64,000 nt of DNA from Balneolaceae bacterium (GCA_007693745.1 REDA01000052.1:1-64000), one strand, 5' to 3'. Shown: positions 10,831-20,572, counted from the first letter of the stretch. Notes: generated by a model not told the origin, from the letters alone. A program made the numbers and translations.

Positions 10831-11823
10831 ATGAAAGCTACAACCTACTATAACGGAGATGCAGATCTCGAAAAACTGGCCGGCAAGACCGTCGCCGTGA
10901 TCGGATACGGCAGTCAGGGCCACGCCCACGCACTCAACCTGCATGAAAGCGGAATCGATGTGGTGGTGGGCCTGCGGCGCGAAAGCTCCTCCTGGAAAGA
11001 GGCAGAATCCGCCGGTCTCCGCGTCTTTGAAACCGCTCAGGCAGCCGCCAAAGGCGATATCATTATGGTGCTGATCCCGGATCAGCATCAGGGAACCGTC
11101 TACAAGGAGAGTATAGAACCGCATCTTACGGAAGGGAAAGCCCTCATGTTTGCCCACGGGTTTAATATCCACTTCGATGAAATTGTACCCCCGGCAAACG
11201 TGGATGTCTTCATGGTAGCTCCCAAAGGTCCCGGTCACCTTGTCCGGCGCGTCTATACGGAAGGATCGGGCGTTCCCTGCCTCTTTGCGATCTATCAGGA
11301 TGCCACCGGTGAGGCGAAAGAGCTTGCCCTTGCCTATGCCAGGGCGATCGGCGGAACCCGCGCCGGTGTACTGGAGACCACCTTCAAGGAAGAGACCGAA
11401 ACCGATCTCTTCGGGGAGCAGGCCGTGCTGTGCGGCGGCGCCTCCGAGCTGGTAAAAACCGGATTTGAAATCCTGGTTGAAGCCGGCTATCAGCCCGAAA
11501 TTGCCTATTTCGAGTGCCTTCATGAACTGAAACTGATTGTGGATCTGATGTATGAGGGCGGCATCGAACGCATGTACTACTCCGTGAGCGATACCGCGGA
11601 ATACGGCGGACTCTCCAGGGGTACGCGTGTGATCGACACCGATACCAAAAAAAGGATGAAAGCCATTCTTGAAGAGGTTCAAAGCGGCGCGTTTGCCAAA
11701 GAATGGATGGATGAAAACCGAAACGGCCTGCCCAATCTCACACGTATGCGCGAGAGCCTGGGCGATCATCAGATTGAGACTGTAGGAAAGGAGCTTCGCT
11801 CCATGATGGACTGGATCAAATAA
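10831..11823 (+). CDS. ilvC: Ketol-acid reductoisomerase IlvC (class I)
   Basis: 330 residues, the length of short class I enzymes. It isomerises and reduces acetohydroxy acids to dihydroxy acids. The Rossmann glycine motif is G-Y-G-S-Q-G (25-30). The cofactor loop R-R-E-S-S-S (about 49-54) has the Arg and Ser residues typical of NADPH use. The C-terminal knotted helical domain carries the metal-binding motifs ([16 protein letters not shown], about 190-205, and [16 protein letters not shown]). Third structural gene of the operon, 56 bases after ilvN. Confidence 0.97.
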   Translation: MKATTYYNGDADLEKLAGKTVAVIGYGSQGHAHALNLHESGIDVVVGLRRESSSWKEAESAGLRVFETAQAAAKGDIIMVLIPDQHQGTVYKESIEPHLTEGKALMFAHGFNIHFDEIVPPANVDVFMVAPKGPGHLVRRVYTEGSGVPCLFAIYQDATGEAKELALAYARAIGGTRAGVLETTFKEETETDLFGEQAVLCGGASELVKTGFEILVEAGYQPEIAYFECLHELKLIVDLMYEGGIERMYYSVSDTAEYGGLSRGTRVIDTDTKKRMKAILEEVQSGAFAKEWMDENRNGLPNLTRMRESLGDHQIETVGKELRSMMDWIK

Positions 11824-11840
11824 TCAACAACGAATAAATT

Positions 11841-13445
11841 ATGCCGAACCCAATCCGGATTTTCGATACTACGCTTCGCGACGGCACCCAGGGCGAAAAG
11901 GTCTCCTTTTCGGCAGAGGATAAACTGCGCATTGCCAAACGGCTGGATGAGTTCGGTATCCACTATATCGAAGGGGGATGGCCGGGTTCCAACCCCAAGG
12001 ATATGGCCTTCTTCGAGAAAGCCAAATCCGAGACCTTCCGGCATGCAAAAATTGTGGCCTTTGGTTCTACCTGCCGAAGCGGGAACCTTCCGGAGGAAGA
12101 CCCCAATCTGAAAGCGCTGATCGCTGCAGAAACACCGGCTGTCTCCCTCTTTGGGAAAACCTGGCTGCTCCATGTCAGTGAGGCACTTGGTATCACACCT
12201 GATGAGAATCTGAACCTGATCTCCGGCTCTATTGCAACCCTCAAGAGACATAAAAAGGAGGTGATTTACGATGCCGAGCATTTTTTTGACGGCTATAAGG
12301 ACAACCCCGATTATGCCGTCAGTACGCTGATCGCTGCCCGTGATGCGGGAGCCGATGTGCTCGTGCTCTGCGACACCAACGGAGGCACTCTCACTCACGA
12401 GGTAAGCCGTATTGTAGAAGAGGTCAAAAAAGCGGTGGGCAGTACCGCTGTTGGCATTCATGCCCACAACGATGCGGAACTGGCCGTGGCCAATTCACTG
12501 GCGGCAGTTTACGCCGGCGCGGTGCATGTTCAGGGCACCGTGAACGGCTACGGAGAGCGGTGTGGTAATGCCAATCTCTGCTCGGTAATACCCAATCTTC
12601 AGCTGAAAATGGGCAGATCCTGTGTGCCGGAAGAGCAGCTTTCCCAACTCATGCGACTTTCCCATTTCGTTAGTGAACTGGCTAATCTTGCACCTGAGAA
12701 CCGTCAGCCTTATGTCGGTAAAAGTGCCTTTGCCCACAAGGGAGGGGTGCATGTGAGCGCTGTGATCAAGAATGAACAGACCTACGAACACATCCGCCCC
12801 GGGCAGGTGGGGAACAGCCGAAGGGTCTTGGTTTCCGACCTGTCGGGCAAGAGCAATCTCGTCTATAAGTCTGAAGAGATGGGTTTCGAATTTGACAAAA
12901 GCTCACAAGACAGCTCAAAAATTGTACAGCAGCTCAAGGTGATGGAAAATGAGGGTTATCAGTTTGAAGCCGCCGAAGCTTCTTTCGAACTGCTGGTGAA
13001 AGAGATGACCGGCAAAGCGCCGGAATTTTTCAAACTTGAGGGATTCCGGGTCATCATGGAACGCAACGGAAATGGTGAAAGCCGCTCTGAAGCCACCATT
13101 AAAGTTCGTGTAAACGACCAGATCGAACTGAGCGCAGCGGAAGGCAACGGGCCGGTACATGCACTCGACGCAGCCCTGCGCCGGGCGCTCTGTGAGTTCT
13201 ATCCCGAAATCTCCGGTATGCACCTGCAGGATTACAAAGTACGTGTATTGAACGAAAAAGACGGTACCGGTGCCAGGGTTCGTGTTCTGATCGATTCGGC
13301 AAGCGACGGTAAAAGCTGGGGTACCGTTGGTGTTTCGGAAAATATTATTGATGCCAGCTGGAAAGCACTCTCAGAGGGAGTGATCTACTTTCTGATGAAC
13401 CAGGAAAAAGCTTCCAAACCAGACATTATTTACACAGCACAGTAA
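11841..13445 (+). CDS. cimA: (R)-citramalate synthase CimA
   Basis: 534 residues. It condenses pyruvate and acetyl-CoA to citramalate, opening a threonine-independent route to 2-ketobutyrate and hence isoleucine. The DRE-TIM barrel motif [12 protein letters not shown] is at about 8-19, metal-binding HAHND at about 208-212, and a full C-terminal LeuA-dimer-type regulatory domain runs from about 395 to 520. The G-T-Q-G-E form and the overall organisation match the TIGR00977 citramalate synthase type rather than isopropylmalate synthase. It lies 17 bases after ilvC and 17 before leuA. leuCD and leuB can process both its product and that of LeuA. Confidence 0.93.
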   Translation: MPNPIRIFDTTLRDGTQGEKVSFSAEDKLRIAKRLDEFGIHYIEGGWPGSNPKDMAFFEKAKSETFRHAKIVAFGSTCRSGNLPEEDPNLKALIAAETPAVSLFGKTWLLHVSEALGITPDENLNLISGSIATLKRHKKEVIYDAEHFFDGYKDNPDYAVSTLIAARDAGADVLVLCDTNGGTLTHEVSRIVEEVKKAVGSTAVGIHAHNDAELAVANSLAAVYAGAVHVQGTVNGYGERCGNANLCSVIPNLQLKMGRSCVPEEQLSQLMRLSHFVSELANLAPENRQPYVGKSAFAHKGGVHVSAVIKNEQTYEHIRPGQVGNSRRVLVSDLSGKSNLVYKSEEMGFEFDKSSQDSSKIVQQLKVMENEGYQFEAAEASFELLVKEMTGKAPEFFKLEGFRVIMERNGNGESRSEATIKVRVNDQIELSAAEGNGPVHALDAALRRALCEFYPEISGMHLQDYKVRVLNEKDGTGARVRVLIDSASDGKSWGTVGVSENIIDASWKALSEGVIYFLMNQEKASKPDIIYTAQ

Positions 13446-13462
13446 CCAAAAAACAATCCAAC

Positions 13463-14656
13463 ATGGACAGTCACATTACCATCTTCGATACCACTCTCCG
13501 CGACGGTGAACAGTCGCCCGGCTACAGTATGAACAAGCAGGAAAAACTGCGTCTGGCTCTGCAGCTCGAGAGACTGGGTGTGGATGTGATTGAAGCCGGC
13601 TTTCCAATAGCGTCAGACGGTGACTACGAGACCGTAAAGGAGATCGGGAAAATTGTGAAAGACTGCTCGGTAGCCGCACTCTGCCGCACCCGGCAGGAGG
13701 ATCTCGACCGCGCCGTTTCAGCTCTTCAGCATGCTGTAAAGCCGAGGGTTCACACCTTCATCGCCACCAGCGACATCCACCTGAAGTACAAGCTGCAGAT
13801 GTCGCGAAGTGAAGTGCTCGACTCTGCGGTTGAAGCTGTTCGTTTTGCCAGGACGCACTGTGATGATGTCGAATTCTCAGCAGAGGATGCCTCCCGCAGC
13901 GATCCGGAATTCCTGATCGAGATATTCACTGCTGTCATCGATGCCGGCGCCACCACCATTAACGTACCCGATACCGTAGGTTACGCACTTCCCTGGGAGT
14001 ATGGGGAGCTGATCCGCACACTCAAACAGCGCATCCCGAATATCGATCAGGCCGTGATCAGTGTTCACTGCCATAACGATCTGGGACTGGCAGTGGCCAA
14101 CTCACTGATGGCTATCCAAAATGGAGCGCGACAGGTTGAATGTACTGTAAATGGCATTGGTGAACGGGCAGGAAACGCCTCTCTCGAAGAGGTGGTCATG
14201 ACGCTTGAAACCAGAAAGAATTCCATGAACTTTACCACATCGGTGAATACCACGGAAATCTTCCCCTCAAGTCAGCTGCTGGCACAGATCACTGGAAAAA
14301 ATGTGCAACCCAACAAAGCGATCGTGGGTGACAATGCCTTTGCACACGAAGCGGGTATCCATCAGCATGGCGTACTTAAAAATCCGCTTACCTATGAGAT
14401 TATGACCCCCGAATCGGTGGGACTCACCTGCAACAAAATAGTGATCGGAAAACACTCCGGCCGCTTTGCCCTCTGCAAGAAACTGGAGGAGCTGGGCTAC
14501 CATCTCAGCAAGGAGCATCTCGATCAGGCCTACAGAAGAGTAACCAGACTTGCCGATGAGAAAAAAGAGGTGAACGACCACGATCTGATCCGTATTATGG
14601 CAACAGAAAAGTTTTCTGCTGATCAGAAACCCAGGCAGATGGCAGCAGGTGGATAA
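13463..14656 (+). CDS. leuA: 2-Isopropylmalate synthase LeuA, short form without regulatory domain
   Basis: 397 residues. It condenses 2-ketoisovalerate and acetyl-CoA, the committed step of leucine synthesis. The DRE-TIM motif [13 protein letters not shown] (about 8-20), HCHNDLG (about 200) and the catalytic [10 protein letters not shown] region are intact. The reading frame ends after the second linker subdomain, and the C-terminal leucine-binding dimer domain of about 110 residues found in long LeuA proteins is missing. The next 228 bases show no remnant of it. It should therefore lack classic leucine feedback. Homocitrate synthase is an alternative, but the leu context argues against it. 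Confidence 0.9.
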   Translation: MDSHITIFDTTLRDGEQSPGYSMNKQEKLRLALQLERLGVDVIEAGFPIASDGDYETVKEIGKIVKDCSVAALCRTRQEDLDRAVSALQHAVKPRVHTFIATSDIHLKYKLQMSRSEVLDSAVEAVRFARTHCDDVEFSAEDASRSDPEFLIEIFTAVIDAGATTINVPDTVGYALPWEYGELIRTLKQRIPNIDQAVISVHCHNDLGLAVANSLMAIQNGARQVECTVNGIGERAGNASLEEVVMTLETRKNSMNFTTSVNTTEIFPSSQLLAQITGKNVQPNKAIVGDNAFAHEAGIHQHGVLKNPLTYEIMTPESVGLTCNKIVIGKHSGRFALCKKLEELGYHLSKEHLDQAYRRVTRLADEKKEVNDHDLIRIMATEKFSADQKPRQMAAGG

Positions 14657-14884
14657 ACGAAATCTGAATAAATAATTTTAAATACCATATAAGTGCAGCA
14701 AGGTAAAGAAGAAGATCAGAACATGACCCAATGATAAATCAAAACAGGCTAGAAAAGTTGAACTAAGATCCCTGAAAATTACCTGAAACGGATTCACCCT
14801 GAGCTCAGAGCCTGATCATAATACTGCAGAAAAGAACTTTACCAATACAAACAGACACCATAACAAATAAGACACTACAGAATC

Positions 14885-16198
14885 ATGGGAATGACCCTCA
14901 CTGAAAAGATACTGGCCAATCACAGCGGCAGAGACCGCGTTTCACCCGGAGATAATGTCTGGGTGGATGTCGATGTTCTGATGACACACGACGTCTGCGG
15001 ACCTCCTGCCATTGGTATTTTCAAGCACCAGTTTGGCGAGGATGCCAGGGTATGGGACAAGGAGAAGCTTGTCATTATACCCGATCACTACATCTTTACA
15101 ACCGATAAATACGCCAATCGGAATGTGGATATCCTGCGTGCTTTTGCCGCGGATCAGGATCTGCCCTATTTCTATGATGTAGGAACCGACAGTTACAAGG
15201 GGGTCTGCCATGTGGCACTGCCGGAAGAGGGGTTTACACGACCCGGTGAAGTGCTCTTCGGAACCGATTCACACACCTGTACCGCCGGGGCATTCGGACA
15301 GTTTGCCACCGGCATCGGAAATACTGATGCCGCATTCATCATGGGTACGGGAAAACTCTGGGTTAAAGTGCCGGAAACGATGCGGTTTGTCTTTGAAGGG
15401 AAGAAACTCCCGCCTTATCTGATGGCCAAGGACATAATCTTGCAGATCATCGGTGATATCGGAACGGATGGTGCCACCTACAGGGCAATGGAGTTTGCCG
15501 GACCCGGGATCAAGGCGTTTACGATGGAAGATCGTATGACGCTTACGAATATGGCCATTGAGGCAGGGGGCAAGAACGGAGTGGTGGAACCCGATGAAAT
15601 TACTGAAGAGTATGTCAGGTCCAGGACGAACCACCCCTACACAAAAGTCTACAGCGATCCCGATGCCAAGTACTACAGCGAGCATTATTACAACATAGAG
15701 GAGATGGTGCCGATGGTGGCCAAACCCCACAGTCCGGATAACAAGGCAACCGTGGAGGAAGTGGAAGGGACATGGCTGAACCGGGCCTACATCGGCTCCT
15801 GTACCGGTGGGAAACTATCCGACTTCAAAGCCGCAGCCGAAATCCTGCATGGCAATAAAGTGAAGCTGGATACCTACATCGTGCCTGCGACGACCGAGAT
15901 CGCCCGCGGACTCGAAACGGAAACCCATTTTGGAATTCCGCTCATCGAGATTTTCCGCGAAGCAGGGTGTAGTATTGGCAACGCCTCTTGTGCGGCTTGC
16001 CTGGGCGGACCTGCCGATACCTTCGGACGGCTTAACAGTGATGAGGTCTGCATCTCTTCCACCAACCGAAACTATCCCGGGCGTATGGGCTCAAAGCAGG
16101 CGCAGGTCTATCTCGCCTCTCCCTATAGCGTTGCTGCCTCCGCAGTAACCGGAGTGATTACGGATCCAAGAGTATTTATCCAGGAGACGGTGATTTAG
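14885..16198 (+). CDS. leuC: 3-Isopropylmalate dehydratase large subunit LeuC
   Basis: 437 residues, of the shorter LeuC type (the E. coli-type protein is about 466). With LeuD it isomerises 2- to 3-isopropylmalate through a [4Fe-4S] cluster, and by family knowledge can handle citramalate. Cluster region residues are the Cys in G-S-C-T-G-G (about 305) and the pair in C-A-A-C (about 364-367). The substrate-site motif T-D-S-H-T-C-T is at about 127-133. The start MGMTLTEKIL is typical. It lies 228 bases after leuA, in a stretch where I saw no gene or leader. Confidence 0.96.
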   Translation: MGMTLTEKILANHSGRDRVSPGDNVWVDVDVLMTHDVCGPPAIGIFKHQFGEDARVWDKEKLVIIPDHYIFTTDKYANRNVDILRAFAADQDLPYFYDVGTDSYKGVCHVALPEEGFTRPGEVLFGTDSHTCTAGAFGQFATGIGNTDAAFIMGTGKLWVKVPETMRFVFEGKKLPPYLMAKDIILQIIGDIGTDGATYRAMEFAGPGIKAFTMEDRMTLTNMAIEAGGKNGVVEPDEITEEYVRSRTNHPYTKVYSDPDAKYYSEHYYNIEEMVPMVAKPHSPDNKATVEEVEGTWLNRAYIGSCTGGKLSDFKAAAEILHGNKVKLDTYIVPATTEIARGLETETHFGIPLIEIFREAGCSIGNASCAACLGGPADTFGRLNSDEVCISSTNRNYPGRMGSKQAQVYLASPYSVAASAVTGVITDPRVFIQETVI

Positions 16199-16271
16199 AG
16201 TAAAAACGCAAAAGGCAAAACGCCCCGAGGGATCGGGACTGCGAACTGCACACAGCAAAAGTGGCTTTGAA

Positions 16272-16310
16272 TGATTTGGAGCGCACCGTAAAACCGCGAA
16301 GTGGGAAAAG
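16272..16310. repeat. Intergenic element copy A
   Basis: Between leuC and leuD. TGATTTGGAGCG (16272-16283) followed by CCGCGAAGTGGGAAAAG (16294-16310) resembles the sequence at 33735-33788 downstream of dnaK: the same TGATTYGGAGCG core and a CGCG-AG...GTG-GAAAAG tail. Possibly a small dispersed repeat family. Confidence 0.35.
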
Positions 16311-16340
16311 CCAACCTGCAACGTTACAACATTCAACCCC

Positions 16341-16404
16341 ATAAACATATAAACGGATAAACGGATAAACTTATAAACTTATAAACTCATAAACACATAA
16401 CCCC
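16341..16404 (+). repeat. Tandem 8-bp repeat directly before leuD
   Basis: Eight head-to-tail units: seven of the form ATAAACNN (AT, GG, GG, TT, TT, TC, AC) and a degenerate last one, ATAACCCC. The array ends 3 bases before the leuD ATG, so it occupies the place of the ribosome site. No purine-rich ribosome site is otherwise present. It may serve as an A-rich translation-enhancing leader or a multimeric binding site. Unit number could vary by slippage. Confidence 0.9.
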
Positions 16405-16407
16405 CGC

Positions 16408-16998
16408 ATGACCCAAGCAAAGAAACCAATTAAAGGAAAAGCATTCGTCCTTGGAAAGAACATCGACACAGATCAGATTATCCCGGCCGCTCACCTTGTG
16501 TACAGCCTCGAGGATCCGGAAGAACGAAAATTTTACGGGAAATATGCCCTATCCGGCGTGCCGGCTGCGGAGTCGGGTCTCCCGAAGGGGAATATCCCGC
16601 TCACCCGGGAGGGAATGACTGAAAGTGAGTTTGCCATTATTGTAGCCAGTGATAACTTCGGTTGCGGCTCATCCAGGGAGCATGCCCCTGCCGCTCTTGA
16701 AATCGCGGGAATAAAGGCTATCATTTCCCCTTCCTACGCCCGTATATTTTATCGGAATTCAGTAGATGGGGGTTTTTTGATCCCTTTTGAAAGTGTTGAG
16801 GATCTCAGCAGCAGGATAAATACGGGGGATGAGCTGGAAATTGACCAGGAAAACCATCTGCTCAAAAATCTCTCACAGAACACTGAATACCCAATTAAAC
16901 CACTGGGAAGCGTTGCTGATATTGTACATGCCGGTGGTATTTTTGAATATGCCCGCCAGAACGGAATGGTTCCCAAACGAAAACCGGTGACTGAATAG
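16408..16998 (+). CDS. leuD: 3-Isopropylmalate dehydratase small subunit LeuD
   Basis: 196 residues, the swivelling small subunit that completes the LeuC active site. Family motifs are G-K-N-I-D-T-D-Q-I-I-P (about 17-27), the substrate loop Y-S-L (about 32-34), and N-F-G-C-G-S-S-R-E-H-A-P (about 84-95). It lacks a Shine-Dalgarno sequence and directly follows the eight-unit ATAAACNN array. It is separated from leuB by 6 bases, so those two are surely co-transcribed. Confidence 0.96.
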   Translation: MTQAKKPIKGKAFVLGKNIDTDQIIPAAHLVYSLEDPEERKFYGKYALSGVPAAESGLPKGNIPLTREGMTESEFAIIVASDNFGCGSSREHAPAALEIAGIKAIISPSYARIFYRNSVDGGFLIPFESVEDLSSRINTGDELEIDQENHLLKNLSQNTEYPIKPLGSVADIVHAGGIFEYARQNGMVPKRKPVTE

Positions 16999-17004
16999 CC
17001 CTCT

Positions 17005-18102
17005 ATGAAGAAAGAAACAATTATCGCACTGCCCGGTGATGGAATTGGTCCGGAAGTAACCGGTGTGGCCCTGAACCTGCTTCAAACTGTCTGCCGCCAG
17101 CATAACACAGACCTTGAAATCACAACCCTGCCCTTTGGCGGCAGCTGCTATGATCAGTACGGGCAGCCGGTCACGGAAGAGATTCTTGAACAGTGCAAAG
17201 CCGCAGGCACGGTTTTTCTCGGAGCCGTGGGAGGGGTGAAATGGGACAATCTGAGTGGTGATCTGCGGCCGGAAGCAGGCCTGCTCAAACTTCGCAAAGA
17301 GCTGGGAGTGTTTGCCAATCTGCGACCCATTCAGGTGCATCCTGCTCTCTCCTCAGCCTCATCACTTAAAAAAGAGGTGATCGACGGAACCGATATCCTG
17401 ATTGTGAGAGAACTAACCGGCGGCATCTATTTTGGAAAACCCCGCTTCACATCGGAGGAAAACGGAGATCCTTTCTCGGTGGATACCATGAAGTACAGCC
17501 GTTCGGAAGTACAGCGGGTAGCCAGGGTAGCTTTTGAAGCCGCCCGCAAACGAGATGGCAGGGTCTGCTCAGTGGATAAAGCCAATGTTCTCGAGAGCTC
17601 ACGCATGTGGCGAAGCTCTGTTTTGGAGATCGCAGAGGAGTATCCCGATATCGAATTGAGTCACATGCTGGTGGACAACTGCGCCATGCAGATCATACGC
17701 GATCCAAAACAGTTTGATGTGATGGTGACAGGCAACCTTTTCGGTGACATCCTGAGTGATGCAGCGTCGATGCTCACAGGGTCGCTGGGCATGCTGCCCT
17801 CCGCCAGCCTGGGTGGCGGTAACGGGCTCTATGAACCGGTTCACGGATCAGCCCCCGACATCGCCGGAAAAGGCGTTGCCAATCCGCTCGCGGCCGTCGC
17901 TTCCGCTGCACTGCTCTGCCGCTATTCCCTGAAACTGGAAGGGGCAGCAACCCGGATTGAAGAGGCCATCGCCTCCCTGCTCGCAGCAGGTATCCGGACA
18001 GCCGACCTCTACAGCGAAGAAGAGGGCACCACCCTCGCAGGCACAGAAGAGGTAAGGGAGTGGCTCCTCGATGCCGTCACCGCAAAAACCCAAACTATCT
18101 GA
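17005..18102 (+). CDS. leuB: 3-Isopropylmalate dehydrogenase LeuB
   Basis: 365 residues. It oxidatively decarboxylates 3-isopropylmalate with NAD. Motifs: L-P-G-D-G-I-G-P-E (about 9-17), the substrate Arg cluster with D-K-A-N-V-L (about 191-196), and the metal/cofactor signature in N-L-F-G-D-I-L-S-D-A-A (about 245-255), followed by G-S-L-G-M-L-P-S-A. Last gene of the ilv-leu cluster, followed within 15 bases by an intrinsic terminator. With CimA upstream it can also act on methylmalate for isoleucine synthesis. Confidence 0.97.
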   Translation: MKKETIIALPGDGIGPEVTGVALNLLQTVCRQHNTDLEITTLPFGGSCYDQYGQPVTEEILEQCKAAGTVFLGAVGGVKWDNLSGDLRPEAGLLKLRKELGVFANLRPIQVHPALSSASSLKKEVIDGTDILIVRELTGGIYFGKPRFTSEENGDPFSVDTMKYSRSEVQRVARVAFEAARKRDGRVCSVDKANVLESSRMWRSSVLEIAEEYPDIELSHMLVDNCAMQIIRDPKQFDVMVTGNLFGDILSDAASMLTGSLGMLPSASLGGGNGLYEPVHGSAPDIAGKGVANPLAAVASAALLCRYSLKLEGAATRIEEAIASLLAAGIRTADLYSEEEGTTLAGTEEVREWLLDAVTAKTQTI

Positions 18103-18114
18103 TGTTCCCCTTTT

Positions 18115-18146
18115 GGTACCCTTATACAAGGATCGGGTACTTTTTT
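18115..18146 (+). terminator. Intrinsic terminator of the ilv-leu operon
   Basis: GTACCC (18116-18121) pairs with GGGTAC (18135-18140), followed immediately by TTTTTT (18141-18146). It begins 13 bases after the leuB stop. Confidence 0.85.
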
Positions 18147-18186
18147 AACGTCCGTTCGATATAACATTAAAAAGAATCGTCCGTTT

Positions 18187-18228
18187 GATCGAAGTCCCGG
18201 CGTAGTTCAGGAGGGACGACGTCGAAAT
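18187..18228. repeat. Intergenic imperfect palindrome
   Basis: GTCCC (18194-18198) and GGGAC (18213-18217) are flanked by outer TCGA (18189-18192) and TCGA (18222-18225), giving a bulged hairpin. It lies in the 268-base gap between leuB and the CMD gene, which otherwise holds nothing I recognise. It could be a dispersed palindromic repeat or a processing site. Confidence 0.3.
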
Positions 18229-18370
18229 CCATAGTTCGGTTCGCGGACAACACATTGAAAGAGATCCAGCAACTCAACGGAATAGGATGAGATTGCAGCT
18301 GTTTTTTGATACCTTCACTCTCCTGTGAAGTACAATCCGTAACCCGAACCCAAGCGATGAGCCCAAGAGT

Positions 18371-18706
18371 ATGGATAAAACCTATTACAATCCCGACGAC
18401 CTGAAAAAATTCGGAAACGTAGGCGATTTTCAGAAAGAGCTGGCAGATAAATTCTTTGATTACTACGGAGCGGTATTCTCCGACAGTGCGCTCACGGCAA
18501 AGGAAAAATCGCTGATCGCCCTGGCTGTAGCGCATGCGGTTCAGTGTCCGTACTGTATCGATGCCTATACACAGGAGAGCCTTGAAAAAGGATTTTCGGA
18601 AGAGCAGATGATGGAGGCTGTGCATGTGGCTACGGCCATACGCGGAGGCGCCTCACTGGTTCACGGAGTTCAGATGATGAACAAGGTGGACAAACTGAGT
18701 ATGTAA
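18371..18706 (+). CDS. Carboxymuconolactone decarboxylase-fold protein, arsenosugar-associated type
   Basis: 111 residues, AhpD/CMD fold. The redox pair is C-P-Y-C (Cys59, Cys62), with the preceding A-L-A-V-A-H-A helix and the later R-G-G-A-S-L-V-H-G-V-Q-M motif. This is the form annotated as the arsenosugar biosynthesis-associated peroxidase-like protein. The family normally sits beside arsS, and arsS follows here after 186 bases on the same strand. Its biochemical role is not established. The two Cys and the fold support a thiol peroxidase-like or electron-relay function. Confidence 0.88.
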   Translation: MDKTYYNPDDLKKFGNVGDFQKELADKFFDYYGAVFSDSALTAKEKSLIALAVAHAVQCPYCIDAYTQESLEKGFSEEQMMEAVHVATAIRGGASLVHGVQMMNKVDKLSM

Positions 18707-18892
18707 CCGCAAGCGGATCCGGCAGCAATACTGTTTTTAACCATACGCTCTCAATTGTTATCTTTCACCTCCGGATTGAAAAACTGACGAGATCCGGAAG
18801 CTCAAACAAAAACCCTCTTTGAGAAGTACTCAACACAAACACCCGTTCCGGGCACCCCTCTTGAATCCTGAATCCTTCAACTGCCCTGCTCC

Positions 18893-19939
18893 ATGAAATC
18901 CCTTTTTGCCCAGCGACACAATCTGTCCGATCCGGGTGTTCAGCTTGATCTGATCAATAACCACAGCGAAAAGGTAAGGTCACTGGATAAGTTTGAAGCA
19001 AAAATGGATGAGATCGGCCTCTTTCCGCTCAAACCCACAGGTATTGAAATTTTTCAGATCAATGTAGGGTATATGTGCAATATGACCTGCAAACACTGTC
19101 ATGTGGATGCCGGGCCGGACCGGCAGGAAATTATGTCCCGCGAAACGCTGGAGCAGTGTCTGGTTGCATTAGATCGCCCCTCTGTCACTACGGTGGATCT
19201 GACAGGAGGTGCTCCGGAAATGAATCCTCATTTCCGCTGGTTTGTCGGGGAGGTGGCAAAACTTGACAAACAGATCATTGTTCGTTCCAACCTCACGATC
19301 CTCGATACCCGCAGGTTTGAAGATCTGCCTGCTTTCATGGCGGATCATGGTGTGGAAATCACCTGTTCATTGCCCTTTTACAGTAAACGGCGAACCGATG
19401 CGCAACGCGGAGAGGGAACATACGACAAATCGATGAAAGTGCTGAAGATCCTTAATGGTGTGGGTTACGGAAACGAGGAGTCCGGCCTGCGTCTCAATCT
19501 GGTTTACAATCCGGTCGGTGCCTTTCTGCCTCCGGATCAGGAGTCGCTGAAGCAGGAGTACAAAAAGCGGTTGTGGGAGGATCATCAGGTCATCTTCAAC
19601 GATCTCTACACGATTACAAACCTCCCGATCAGCCGCTATCTGAATTTTCTGGTAATGAGCGGCAATCTGGATGAGTATATGGAAAAGCTGGTCACTTCAT
19701 TCAATCCCTCTGCTGCCATGGGAGTGATGTGCAGAAATACGATTTCGATCGGGTGGGACGGCAGCTTGTACGACTGCGATTTCAATCAGATGCTGAAACT
19801 AAAGACAGCGCACGGTGCTCCGAAGCACATTCGTGACTGGAATTTAGATTCGCTAAATCAGCGTGAGATAGTACTTAATCAGCACTGCTACGGCTGTACT
19901 GCCGGAGCCGGAAGCAGCTGCGGCGGAGCTGTAGCATGA
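18893..19939 (+). CDS. arsS: Radical SAM protein ArsS-like (arsenosugar biosynthesis)
   Basis: 348 residues. The radical SAM cluster motif C-x3-C-x2-C is Cys62-Cys66-Cys69 in Y-M-C-N-M-T-C-K-H-C-H-V-D. A second Cys set at the C-terminus (Cys332, Cys335, Cys343 in H-C-Y-G-C-T-A-G-A-G-S-S-C-G-G) matches the ArsS C-terminal domain. In this family the enzyme is proposed to attach the SAM-derived 5'-deoxyadenosyl group to dimethylarsenic species made by ArsM. No arsM or other ars gene is in this window, so the pathway is incomplete locally. The upstream CMD protein is the usual partner. Confidence 0.9.
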   Translation: MKSLFAQRHNLSDPGVQLDLINNHSEKVRSLDKFEAKMDEIGLFPLKPTGIEIFQINVGYMCNMTCKHCHVDAGPDRQEIMSRETLEQCLVALDRPSVTTVDLTGGAPEMNPHFRWFVGEVAKLDKQIIVRSNLTILDTRRFEDLPAFMADHGVEITCSLPFYSKRRTDAQRGEGTYDKSMKVLKILNGVGYGNEESGLRLNLVYNPVGAFLPPDQESLKQEYKKRLWEDHQVIFNDLYTITNLPISRYLNFLVMSGNLDEYMEKLVTSFNPSAAMGVMCRNTISIGWDGSLYDCDFNQMLKLKTAHGAPKHIRDWNLDSLNQREIVLNQHCYGCTAGAGSSCGGAVA

Positions 19940-20103
19940 GAAGAACCCTTTATCTCAGGGAAAATTCGTTATTTCATTTAAAAGACGGGCTCCTTTTTCA
20001 TAATTTCGGAAAACGGTCCGGTGAGAATCAACCGGCACAACCACCCTGTAAACAGAAACCCGTTTCTATTCAATCAACCTTCTAAAACATCAGACTACAT
20101 CCC

Positions 20104-20520
20104 ATGAAAATCACAATTGAACGACTCAACGATGCAGTACACATGGAAGCCTCCAATGAAGAAGGGGTAACCCTGCAGATGGATGGAACGGAGGCGATCG
20201 GGGGAATCAATGGTGGGTTCCGGCCCATGCAGATGCTTCTCGCCGCAGCCGGAGGCTGTTCTGCCATCGATGTCATCAGTATTTTAAATAAACAGAAACA
20301 GAATCCTGACAGTCTGAAGATTGAAGCAACCGGTGAGCGGGTGGATGTGGAAACCTGGTCTGAGTTCCGGTCCGTTCATCTGCATTTCGTATTTTCAGGC
20401 AGCCATTTAGAGGAGAAAAAAGTTGCCAGGGCGATAGATCTGTCTCTTAACAAATACTGCTCTGTCTCCAAAACCCTGGAAAAAACAGCCACGATTACGA
20501 GTAGTTTTGAAATCAAGTAA
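20104..20520 (+). CDS. OsmC family protein
   Basis: 138 residues, OsmC/Ohr fold. The two redox Cys are Cys52 (A-G-G-C-S-A-I-D-V) and Cys119 (N-K-Y-C-S-V-S-K), with the central helix and long antiparallel strands expected. Family members reduce organic hydroperoxides. The YhfA/OsmC-like subgroup is less well defined, and this sequence looks closer to it than to Ohr. Cytoplasmic. It stands 52 bases before metZ and 164 after arsS, on the same strand, so a shared transcript is possible. Confidence 0.9.
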   Translation: MKITIERLNDAVHMEASNEEGVTLQMDGTEAIGGINGGFRPMQMLLAAAGGCSAIDVISILNKQKQNPDSLKIEATGERVDVETWSEFRSVHLHFVFSGSHLEEKKVARAIDLSLNKYCSVSKTLEKTATITSSFEIK

Positions 20521-20572
20521 GGGATAGATTTTTTTGGTTTAGCCACTCAACCTCAATCTCAACCTCACCCCA

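Noticed and set aside
16341-16404. CRISPR array
   Set aside because: Units are 8 bases with no spacers.
18167-18625. 152-residue minus-strand frame over the CMD gene
   Set aside because: Antisense to a clear CMD gene and passing through a palindromic gap; no motif.
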